A DNA stretch of 38,833 bases from JANNMJ01 sp031397815 (lineage in GTDB: Bacteria > Bacteroidota > Bacteroidia > Cytophagales > Hymenobacteraceae). The first letter of the stretch is position 1. The number at the start of each line of letters is the position of its first letter. The DNA lies in NCBI GenBank assembly GCA_031397815.1, contig JANNMJ010000240.1, positions 1-38,833 on the forward strand. The letters are read 5' to 3'. Under the pieces are notes generated by a model. That model was not told the origin of the DNA. It worked only from the letters and a program-made list of their open reading frames with translations, and ran no database searches. Positions 23,893 to 30,326 of the stretch are shown piece after piece. Position numbers and translations under genes: made by a program.

Positions 23893-24888
23893 CTATTTCT
23901 TCGAGAACAGCGAATCGACGAACGCGCGGCGCTCGAAAACCTGCAAATCCTCGATTTTCTCGCCGACACCGATGTAGCGCACCGGAATCTGAAACTGGTC
24001 GGAAATCCCAATCACTACGCCGCCCTTCGCGGTGCCGTCGAGCTTGGTGATGGCGAGGGCCGTCACCTCGGTGGCTTTCGTGAATTCCTGCGCTTGCAGG
24101 AAGGCATTTTGCCCCGTGGAGCCGTCGAGCACGAGCAGCACTTCGTGCGGCGCATCAAGGGAAACCTTCTGCATCACGCGCTTGATTTTCGACAGCTCGT
24201 TCATCAGGTTCACCTTGTTGTGCAGGCGCCCGGCGGTATCGATGAGCACCACGTCGGCGCCAATCTCGGTGGCGTGCTTCACAGCATCGAATGCCACCGA
24301 CGCGGGGTCGGTATTCATCCCGTGGCTGATAATGGGCACGCCCACGCGGTTAGCCCAGATGGTGAGCTGATCGACGGCGGCGGCGCGGAACGTATCGGCG
24401 GCGCCGAGCACCACTTTCTGCCCCGCCCGCTGAAACTGCGACGCGAGCTTGCCGATGGTCGTCGTCTTCCCGACGCCATTCACCCCGACCACCATAATCA
24501 CGTACGGCCCGTTCGCCACCTTCGGCGCGGTGTGGGCGGGACCGGTTGCACGGGCGCTCTCATCGAGCAGGCCCGCCACTTCCTCACGCAGAATGCGGTC
24601 CAGCTCGCCGGTTCCCACATATTTATCCCGCGCTACCCGCGCCTCGATGCGCTGGATGATCTTGGTAGTGGTGGCAATCCCGACATCAGCGTGCACGAGC
24701 AGCTCTTCCAGATCATCGAGCACGGATTCATCGACGGTCGATTTTCCGACGACCGCCTTCGTCAACGACTCAAAAAACGAGGTTTTCGTCTTTTCAAGCC
24801 CTTTGTCGAGGGTTTCCTGTAGCTCTTTTGCCTGCTCAGGAGCTTCCTGTTGCGGGGTTTTCTTGCCGAAGAGTCCGAAGAAGGCCAT
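23893..24888 (-). CDS. ftsY: signal recognition particle receptor FtsY
   Basis: SRP receptor GTPase that docks ribosome-SRP complexes at the inner membrane. The 331-residue product has a short acidic/helical N-terminus (no long A domain), an N domain (about 30-110), and the NG GTPase core. The core motifs are GVNGVGKTTTIGKLA (P-loop), DTFRAAAVDQL, VVLIDTAGRLHN, TKLDGTAKGG and GVGEKIEDLQVF. I chose ATG 24888 (MAFFGLFGKK); the extension to 24918 is unlikely. The upstream DUF4295, rpmG and rpmB genes are the usual ftsY neighbours in Bacteroidota, here with an additional protease gene inserted. Confidence 0.97.
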   Translation of the reverse strand: MAFFGLFGKKTPQQEAPEQAKELQETLDKGLEKTKTSFFESLTKAVVGKSTVDESVLDDLEELLVHADVGIATTTKIIQRIEARVARDKYVGTGELDRILREEVAGLLDESARATGPAHTAPKVANGPYVIMVVGVNGVGKTTTIGKLASQFQRAGQKVVLGAADTFRAAAVDQLTIWANRVGVPIISHGMNTDPASVAFDAVKHATEIGADVVLIDTAGRLHNKVNLMNELSKIKRVMQKVSLDAPHEVLLVLDGSTGQNAFLQAQEFTKATEVTALAITKLDGTAKGGVVIGISDQFQIPVRYIGVGEKIEDLQVFERRAFVDSLFSKK

Positions 24889-25009
24889 TGGCTGTATAGA
24901 GGCTCCCACCAATCTCACGTCTTCCTTTCTAATCGCCCGAGAAGGCTTTAGAGAAAATTCGTGAGTAAATCAGTGAAATTCGTGGGAAATAAAAACGATA
25001 TGAAACACG

Positions 25010-25041
25010 AAAAAGTCCCGCGCGGAAACACGGGACTTTTT
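25010..25041 (-). terminator. terminator after rpmG-DUF4295
   Basis: AAAAAGTCCCG (25010-25020) and CGGGACTTTTT (25031-25041) flank a 10-nt loop; on the minus strand the stem ends in five T. It lies 23 nt past the DUF4295 stop and before the ftsY start, so ftsY expression needs readthrough or its own promoter. Confidence 0.85.
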
Positions 25042-25064
25042 CAGAAGCGGTTCAGGTCGAAACC

Positions 25065-25220
25065 TTACTTAGCTGCGAGTACGTCCTGGACTTTGTCCAC
25101 GGGTACCATTTCTTCGCGGAACGTGTAAGCGCCGGTTTTCGGCGATTTCACGGCCTTGATCACGCGCGCCCAGTCTTTGCCGGTGGCGGTTTTCAGGGTA
25201 GCAACTACTTTCTTAGCCAT
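25065..25220 (-). CDS. DUF4295-family small protein
   Basis: A 51-residue protein starting MAKKVVATLKTATGKDWARV and ending with DKVQDVLAAK. It is small and basic, and has the family's conserved start and the K-x-G-x-Y-x-F-R-E-E-M-V segment. DUF4295 genes nearly always lie between rpmG and ftsY in Bacteroidota, as here (44 nt after rpmG), suggesting a ribosome-associated role; that role is inferred from position. Too short for typical gene-length cut-offs. Confidence 0.93.
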   Translation of the reverse strand: MAKKVVATLKTATGKDWARVIKAVKSPKTGAYTFREEMVPVDKVQDVLAAK

Positions 25221-25264
25221 CTTGCGGTATCAGTTGGGGTCAGTGAATCGGCAGAGCCGTCTGA

Positions 25265-25453
25265 TTACTTGATTTCCTTGTGAACCGTCATCTTGCGCAT
25301 GATCGGGTTGAATTTCTTCAGCTCGATGCGTTCGGTGGTGTTCTTGCGGTTCTTGGTGGTGATGTACCGCGAGGTGCCCGGCAGGCCCGAGTTTTTATGC
25401 TCGGTGCATTCGAGGATCACCTGGATGCGGTTGCCTTTTGCTTTTTTGGCCAT
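25265..25453 (-). CDS. rpmG: 50S ribosomal protein L33
   Basis: Large-subunit ribosomal protein of 62 residues: MAKKAKGNRIQVILECTEHK, then TSRYITTKNRKNTTERIELKK, and the C-terminal KFNPIMRKMTVHKEIK, the standard L33 pattern. Only one Cys is seen, so it is the zinc-free (C-minus) type. It is preceded by a consensus promoter (25484-25515) and followed by DUF4295. Confidence 0.97.
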   Translation of the reverse strand: MAKKAKGNRIQVILECTEHKNSGLPGTSRYITTKNRKNTTERIELKKFNPIMRKMTVHKEIK

Positions 25454-25483
25454 CTCGCTTTACTGGTTTCGGTTTTGGGAGTG

Positions 25484-25515
25484 CAAAGGTAAGAAGATGT
25501 AGGCAAAGCACCAAA
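25484..25515 (-). promoter_or_regulatory. rpmG promoter, Bacteroidota consensus
   Basis: On the minus strand TTTG (25515-25512), a 20-nt spacer, and TACCTTTG (25491-25484), 31 nt before the rpmG ATG. Both boxes match consensus in sequence and spacing, so rpmG-DUF4295 has its own start after the inserted peptidase gene. Confidence 0.78.
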
Positions 25516-25586
25516 TGGTTTGCGCTACAAGTGTTCAGGAGCCGACTCAGACCACAAAAATATTAGCGCTAGGGCTGGGCGGAGCG

Positions 25587-27254
25587 TCATTTTCGGAGCA
25601 GCGCTTCCACGTCCGGCACCGTGCGCGGGGCGTTGCGGGAGAGGTTTTCGGGGTCGGCGGGGGTGATGAGGATGTCATCTTCGATGCGGCAGCCGATGCC
25701 CCACCATTTGCGGTCGCAGGGGGAGTTGGGGGGGATGTAGATGCCCGGCTCCACGGTGATGACCGAGTTGGGGCGCAGCGGACCGTACGTGCCGCGGTCG
25801 TGGACGTCGAGGCCGAGGTAGTGGCTGGTGCCGTGCGGGAAATACCGCCGCACCGAATCCACCGACGTTATCACTCCCAAATTCACCAGCCCTTCCGCAA
25901 TGATTTTCTGCGCCACCTGACCGGGGGCGTAGAAATCGCGCCCAGCGCGGCATTCCCGAATACCCGCTTCCTGCGCCTTCAGCACCAGCTCGTAAATCTG
26001 CTTCTGCTCGGGGCTGAACTTGCCGGTGCCGGGCGCGGTGCGCGTCACGTCGGCCGTATAGCCGCCCAGCGCGGCGCCCACGTCCATAACCACCAACGCC
26101 GTTCCAACTGGCGTGGGGTCATTGTCGATGTAGTGCAGCACGCAGCCGTGCGGCCCGGCCCCCACGATGGGCCAATAGCCGTCGGCGCGGGCGCCGCCTC
26201 GGCGGTACACGAGCTGCTGAATGCCTTCCAGCTCGGCTTCCGTGACGGTCGGGTTCAGCGCCTTCATCGCTTCCCGATGACCATTGACCGTCAGGTTGAT
26301 AGCGGCGCGCAGAACGGTTAGCTCGGCGGGATGCTTGATTTCGCGCAGCTCATCGAGGCCGTTTTCGAGGGTGAAAACATCGAGCCGACCGGGCGACGGA
26401 AGCAGTCGGCGCAACAGCTCCGTGCGCTTGCTGGAGTCGGGCTGAATCAGCCAATCAAGCACGAGCGGGTCGGTGGCGAGCGTCGGGTTATCGGACAGGA
26501 AATACCCCAGCCACCGAAAAAGCCGCTCCGGACGCTGACGGCCCCAGACGCGCATTCGGCCCATCACCTGCTCCCGTGCTACGTCGAAGTTCGGCGGAAC
26601 GGCCGCAGCGCGCTGAAACGCGCGGCGCAGGTCGGGAAGCTCAGAGGAATCGGTGGGGGTATCGCGACCGTCTTCGCCGGGGCGGGGCGGCAGGAAGCAG
26701 ACGCGGGCGAACCGCTGCAAATCGGGCGGGTGGCGCACGAAATCGGTCGTCGGCAAGACGCGGCCGAAACCGAGCGTGCGTGCTGCCCCGTCCGGGCCGA
26801 GGCGCGCGCCGTTCCACAGCTCGTCCTGCGCGTCGTGGGGGCGTACGTAGAGCTGTTCCGTAACAGGAGGCCCGCCGGCGAGCGGACTCGGCTGGGGGTC
26901 GGCGAAGAGGAGCAGGACGGCGCCCGGCTCGCGCAAGCCGGTCAGATAATAGAAATCAGGATCTTGGTGAAACGGGTAATCCACGTCGGCCGCCATCAAG
27001 CGCGGCGGCGCGGCGAACAGAACGGCTACGGCGTGCGGTGGCAGCATCCGCCGCAACGCCTCTCGCTGCTCGCGGTGAAAAGCGGGCGGCAGGGTGGCGA
27101 CGGTGGGCGCGGGCACAGCCGTTACGCCCGAGTGGTCAGGCGTTTGGGAAGTGCGCGGGGGAACGCGAGGCGCGCAACCCGTTGCAGCGCTCGTCAGAAA
27201 CAACAACAGCCCCGCCACAAACAGTGACGGGGCTGCGGCGCGAAGCCGAAACAC
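25587..27254 (-). CDS. Xaa-Pro aminopeptidase (M24B), predicted lipoprotein
   Basis: Metallopeptidase that removes an N-terminal residue next to proline. The 555-residue product starts with a signal segment ending in Cys27 (TSAATGC, lipobox-like), implying export and lipid anchoring. An aminopeptidase-P N-terminal domain covers about residues 50-185 (FYYLTGLREPGAVLLLF). The M24 catalytic domain covers about 300-545, with metal ligands in VVMDVGAALGGYTADVTRT (two Asp), PHGTSHYLGLDVHD (His), VEPGIYIP (Glu) and RIEDDILIT (Glu), so all appear present. The start is GTG 27254, 15 nt after rpmB, hence likely cotranscribed with it. Its place between rpmB and rpmG breaks a usually tight ribosomal cluster. 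Confidence 0.92.
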   Translation of the reverse strand: MFRLRAAAPSLFVAGLLLFLTSAATGCAPRVPPRTSQTPDHSGVTAVPAPTVATLPPAFHREQREALRRMLPPHAVAVLFAAPPRLMAADVDYPFHQDPDFYYLTGLREPGAVLLLFADPQPSPLAGGPPVTEQLYVRPHDAQDELWNGARLGPDGAARTLGFGRVLPTTDFVRHPPDLQRFARVCFLPPRPGEDGRDTPTDSSELPDLRRAFQRAAAVPPNFDVAREQVMGRMRVWGRQRPERLFRWLGYFLSDNPTLATDPLVLDWLIQPDSSKRTELLRRLLPSPGRLDVFTLENGLDELREIKHPAELTVLRAAINLTVNGHREAMKALNPTVTEAELEGIQQLVYRRGGARADGYWPIVGAGPHGCVLHYIDNDPTPVGTALVVMDVGAALGGYTADVTRTAPGTGKFSPEQKQIYELVLKAQEAGIRECRAGRDFYAPGQVAQKIIAEGLVNLGVITSVDSVRRYFPHGTSHYLGLDVHDRGTYGPLRPNSVITVEPGIYIPPNSPCDRKWWGIGCRIEDDILITPADPENLSRNAPRTVPDVEALLRK

Positions 27255-27269
27255 GGCGTTCAGCGAAAG

Positions 27270-27509
27270 CTAGTAGGAGATGAACCCCTGCTGCGCGGCC
27301 TTTTTCAGCACGGCACCGATGCCGTTCTTGCTGATGGTCCGCATCGTGGAAGTAGCAACGCGGAGAGTGATCCACGCATTTTCTTCGGGAACGAAGAAAC
27401 GCTTCTTTTGCAGATTCGGGAAGAATTTGCGCTTGGTTCTGTTGTTGGCGTGGGAAACCGTGTTACCAACGCGGGTACGCTTACCGGTGAGATCGCAGAC
27501 GCGGGCCAT
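27270..27509 (-). CDS. rpmB: 50S ribosomal protein L28
   Basis: Large-subunit ribosomal protein of 79 residues: MARVCDLTGKRTRVGNTVSH, then ANNRTKRKFFPNLQKKRFFV, and a C-terminal half with LRVATSTMRTISKNGI. This is the Bacteroidota L28 pattern. A promoter with both consensus boxes lies 71 nt upstream, and the aminopeptidase gene follows after 15 nt. Confidence 0.97.
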   Translation of the reverse strand: MARVCDLTGKRTRVGNTVSHANNRTKRKFFPNLQKKRFFVPEENAWITLRVATSTMRTISKNGIGAVLKKAAQQGFISY

Positions 27510-27579
27510 ATCGCGGAATATCTAGGGGTTCGAAGCTCTGATTCAGGCGCTTCCGGGAAGTCTCCACGGAAACGGGCCG

Positions 27580-27609
27580 CAAAAATAGGGAGAAAAGCCG
27601 GAAAGACAA
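27580..27609 (-). promoter_or_regulatory. rpmB promoter, Bacteroidota consensus
   Basis: On the minus strand TTG (27609-27607), a 19-nt spacer and TATTTTTG (27587-27580), matching TAnnTTTG. It leaves a leader of about 70 nt before the rpmB ATG. Confidence 0.65.
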
Positions 27610-27653
27610 GCCCTTGCGGCGCATTTTCCTTTCGACTGGCTACGGAGCTGACG

Positions 27654-27824
27654 CTAGGCAGTGCGGGCTTTCGTCTTCCCAAAACCCCACGGACAGTGCC
27701 GACAGCCACTTTTACAGCACGAACCCCGCCGCCGATGGTACTGCTCGGTGAAGACGAGGTAGCCTTCGGGGGTGTAATAAAAATCGCCGGGCTGGAGCGG
27801 TTGCGGGCGCGGAAGCGGGTTCAT
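27654..27824 (-). CDS. DUF5522-family Cys-rich small protein
   Basis: A 56-residue protein starting MNPLPRPQPLQPGDFYYTPEGY and containing VFTEQYHRRRGSCCKSGCRHCPWGF. The C-C-x-x-x-C-R-H-C-P-(Y/W) cluster after YHxxRG is the hallmark of DUF5522, a small Bacteroidota protein that probably binds a metal through its four cysteines. ATG at 27822-27824, TAG at 27654-27656. It lies 42 nt downstream of the DUF3267 gene, in the same frame after that gene's stop, so both are probably one operon. It is easily missed because it falls below usual length cut-offs. Confidence 0.88.
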   Translation of the reverse strand: MNPLPRPQPLQPGDFYYTPEGYLVFTEQYHRRRGSCCKSGCRHCPWGFGKTKARTA

Positions 27825-27866
27825 ATGGGCGCAAAGGTCGGGCAGACGGCGCCGCCGGGACGCGAT

Positions 27867-28505
27867 TCAGGGCGCCGAATCCGCCGGACGCTCGTAGAAC
27901 CAGACGCGCTGACCGGGGGCATCGTCGTAGGTGACGAGGTGGCGGTGGCGGTTCTCCCAGAAATAGCTCGCCAAGGCAAAATCGCCGGAACAGAGGGCGG
28001 CGTGGATGAGCGCCGTGGCGAAGAGCGTCAGGCGCCAGAGCGGCGGCAGGCACAGGCCGACGCCCACCAACGTCAGCGTCAGCAGCACGACCGGCGTGAA
28101 GGCAACGACCCAAAACTCGCGGCGGTCGGCAACGAAACGATCGGCGACGGCGACGAAATGGAATTGCCGCCAATTCGCCTCGTACGTCACTTTCGGGGCG
28201 CCCATCCGGTAGTAGGCGAGGCCGTGCAGCCCTTCGTGAACCGGCACGAGCAGAAAGGCGAACGTAAAGCCGTAGCTCATGTAGCCGAGCACCGCGCCCA
28301 CCTTCGCGACGCCACTAGCGACCAGCCACGCCAGCTGCGCGACCATCAGGATCAGCAGCAGCACATTGAGCGCCGCGTAAGTACCCGTGACGCGATTCCA
28401 TTTCCGCAGCGATTGCTGCACGAACGTCATCAGCTCGGTCTTGTAATCGAAGGACTCGCGCAGCACATAACCCGCTGCGGGCAGCGACTCAGGGAGCAGG
28501 TTCAT
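27867..28505 (-). CDS. DUF3267 putative zincin membrane peptidase
   Basis: A 212-residue membrane protein with about four hydrophobic segments. Residues near 88-97 read HEGLHGLAYY, a zinc-peptidase HExxH motif at the end of a transmembrane helix, as in the DUF3267 family and site-2-protease-like enzymes. A short conserved segment TYEANWRQFHFVAV and a second pair of membrane helices follow. It could be an intramembrane or membrane-proximal peptidase; the substrate is unknown and proteolysis is unproven for most family members. ATG 28505. The DUF5522 gene follows after 42 nt; rocD is divergent, 193 bp away. Confidence 0.88.
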   Translation of the reverse strand: MNLLPESLPAAGYVLRESFDYKTELMTFVQQSLRKWNRVTGTYAALNVLLLILMVAQLAWLVASGVAKVGAVLGYMSYGFTFAFLLVPVHEGLHGLAYYRMGAPKVTYEANWRQFHFVAVADRFVADRREFWVVAFTPVVLLTLTLVGVGLCLPPLWRLTLFATALIHAALCSGDFALASYFWENRHRHLVTYDDAPGQRVWFYERPADSAP

Positions 28506-28604
28506 CAGTGAAAACCGTTAGTAATCAAGCAAAAGAACCGGACGGGTTTTCAGAAGTTGCACCCCATCGCCGCTAGCCGCTGAACCCGCCGCCCGCGTAA
28601 GCTG

Positions 28605-28612
28605 TATTTTTG
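28605..28612 (+). promoter_or_regulatory. candidate -7 element TATTTTTG for rocD
   Basis: TATTTTTG matches TAnnTTTG and is identical to the rpmB -7 box. It lies 86 nt before the rocD ATG; no TTG at the right distance upstream, so support is partial. Confidence 0.4.
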
Positions 28613-28656
28613 CTGACCGGGCGCCAAACAATCGTTGGCGGCGCGGTTTTCAGCCC

Positions 28657-28692
28657 GTCAATCCACCGGTCAATCCACTCGTCAATCCACTT
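28657..28692 (+). repeat. three direct 12-bp repeats GTCAATCCACNN in rocD leader
   Basis: GTCAATCCACCG, GTCAATCCACTC and GTCAATCCACTT lie end to end, the last finishing 6 nt before the rocD ATG. The first ten bases are identical in all three. They occupy the presumed 5' untranslated region, so they may be a regulator-binding or translation-control element, or simple slippage repeats. Confidence 0.7.
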
Positions 28693-28698
28693 TTCACT

Positions 28699-29964
28699 AT
28701 GGCGTCGTCGCTCACCCTCGAACAGCCCACTACTGCCACCGAAAGCCACCGCTTGATGGCCCTCGAAGACCGTTACGGCGCGCACAACTACCACCCGCTG
28801 CCGGTGGTGTTGACGCGGGGCGCCGGGCCGCTCGTGTGGGACGTGGAAGGCAAGCAGTACTTCGATTTCCTGTCGGCTTACTCGGCGGTGAATCAGGGGC
28901 ATTGCCACCCGCGCATCATCGGCGCGCTCACGGAGCAGGCGCAGACGCTGACGCTCACGAGCCGGGCGTTTTTCAACGATAAGCTCGGCGCGGCGGAGAA
29001 GGTGATTTGCGAAACCTTCGGCTACGATAAGGCGCTGCTGATGAACTCAGGCGCAGAAGCCGTGGAAACCGCCCTCAAGCTAGCGCGGAAGTGGGGCTAC
29101 GAGAAGAAGCTGATTGCGCCGAACAAGGCGGAGATTCTGGTGGCGGAAGGCAATTTCCACGGTCGCACGACGGGCATCGTCTCGTTCAGCACCGACCCCG
29201 ATTCGACGACCGGTTTCGGGCCTTTCGTGCCGGGGTATAAAGTGGTGCCTTACGATAACCTCGACGCCCTAGAAGTGGCGCTCAAGGAGCACCACGACCG
29301 CATTTGCGGCTTTTTGGTGGAACCCATTCAGGGCGAAGCCGGCGTGTACGTGCCCTCAGAAGGCTACCTGCACGGCGTGCGCGCACTCTGCTCGAAGTAC
29401 AATGTGCTGCTGCTGATGGACGAAATTCAGACCGGGCTGGGGCGGACCGGACAGTTGCTGGCCAGTTGCCACGAAGGGGTGCACGCCGATGTGCTTATTC
29501 TGGGCAAGGCACTGAGCGGCGGCGTTTTGCCGGTATCGGCTGTGCTGGCCGACGATCATATCATGCTCACCATCAAGCCGGGACAGCACGGCTCCACCTT
29601 CGGCGGTAACCCGCTGGCGTGCGCCGTGATGGTGGCGGCTATGGCCGTGCTGAAGGACGAAAACCTCGCCGAAAACGCCGCCCGCCTCGGCGAAATCTTC
29701 CGCGAGCGGATGCGCGGGGTGATGGCGAAACGCCCCGAGCTGATTACGACCGTGCGGGGCAAAGGCCTGCTCAACGCCGTCATCATCCGCGAAACCACCG
29801 ACGGCCGCACGGCGTGGGACGTGTGCGTGGCGCTGATGGAAAACGGTCTCCTCGCGAAGCCGACCCACGGCGATATCATCCGGTTCGCCCCGCCGCTCGT
29901 CATTTCCGAAGAGCAGCTCAACGCCGCTTGTGATGTGATTGAGCGCGTGCTGCTGGCGTTCTAA
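28699..29964 (+). CDS. rocD: ornithine aminotransferase (ornithine-oxo-acid transaminase)
   Basis: PLP enzyme that converts ornithine and 2-oxoglutarate to glutamate-5-semialdehyde and glutamate, linking arginine breakdown to proline and glutamate. The 421-residue product shows the class-III pattern: NYHPLPVVLTRGAGPLVWDV, YFDFLSAYSAVNQGHCHPRI, MNSGAEAVETALKLARKWGY, GNFHGRTTGIVSFS, LLMDEIQTGLGRTG, the PLP-lysine segment ILGKALSGGVLPVSAV, and GSTFGGNPLACAV. The first two distinguish it from acetylornithine transaminase. ATG 28699, behind three direct repeats, with a long-stem terminator after it. No arginase or proline gene is adjacent. Confidence 0.95.
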   Translation: MASSLTLEQPTTATESHRLMALEDRYGAHNYHPLPVVLTRGAGPLVWDVEGKQYFDFLSAYSAVNQGHCHPRIIGALTEQAQTLTLTSRAFFNDKLGAAEKVICETFGYDKALLMNSGAEAVETALKLARKWGYEKKLIAPNKAEILVAEGNFHGRTTGIVSFSTDPDSTTGFGPFVPGYKVVPYDNLDALEVALKEHHDRICGFLVEPIQGEAGVYVPSEGYLHGVRALCSKYNVLLLMDEIQTGLGRTGQLLASCHEGVHADVLILGKALSGGVLPVSAVLADDHIMLTIKPGQHGSTFGGNPLACAVMVAAMAVLKDENLAENAARLGEIFRERMRGVMAKRPELITTVRGKGLLNAVIIRETTDGRTAWDVCVALMENGLLAKPTHGDIIRFAPPLVISEEQLNAACDVIERVLLAF

Positions 29965-29988
29965 CGCCTTGAATTGATTCTCGGCCGC

Positions 29989-30039
29989 AAACGCAAACGT
30001 CCGGCACTTCCCCTGTGGAAGTGCCGGACGTTTGCGTTT
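29989..30039 (+). terminator. terminator after rocD, 23-bp perfect stem
   Basis: Arms 29989-30011 and 30017-30039 are exact reverse complements over 23 bp around a CCTGT loop, 25 nt past the rocD stop. The outer bases AAACGC/GCGTTT give only a short T tail. The style is like the 27-bp stem after aceA. Confidence 0.75.
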
Positions 30040-30326
30040 CGGGGGAAGCTGAATCGGCCTTGAATCAATCCTAAGTCGATTCAGCATAGACTCTTTACGC
30101 AATCGTTTGCCTTGTTTAAGTGCCATTTTCATAGCGCTCGGTGCAATTTCATTCACCGGTTGATATGGCGCGTTCACTGCGGAAATCTCGGGGTTCGTCG
30201 AAAATATTATTTCAGCTATTTCTGGCCGATCACCTTTGTGTCCTCTTTCGAGCAGGGCCTTCAAGGGTCGTCGGCGGCGCGGGGTTCGCGCTGGTGCTGA
30301 GTTCGAGAGAGCTTTTCTCGTTTCGT
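30040..30326 (+). other. leader region upstream of TonB-dependent receptor
   Basis: No gene supported. The receptor's frame is open from 30141 (GTG), but this stretch codes nothing like a signal peptide. A short CGAGA/TCTCG hairpin lies just before the ATG. No TAnnTTTG promoter found. Confidence 0.4.

Noticed and set aside
22455..24011. 518-codon open frame antisense to aceA and into ftsY
   Set aside because: Overlaps two certain genes and the 27-bp terminator stem; no domain seen.
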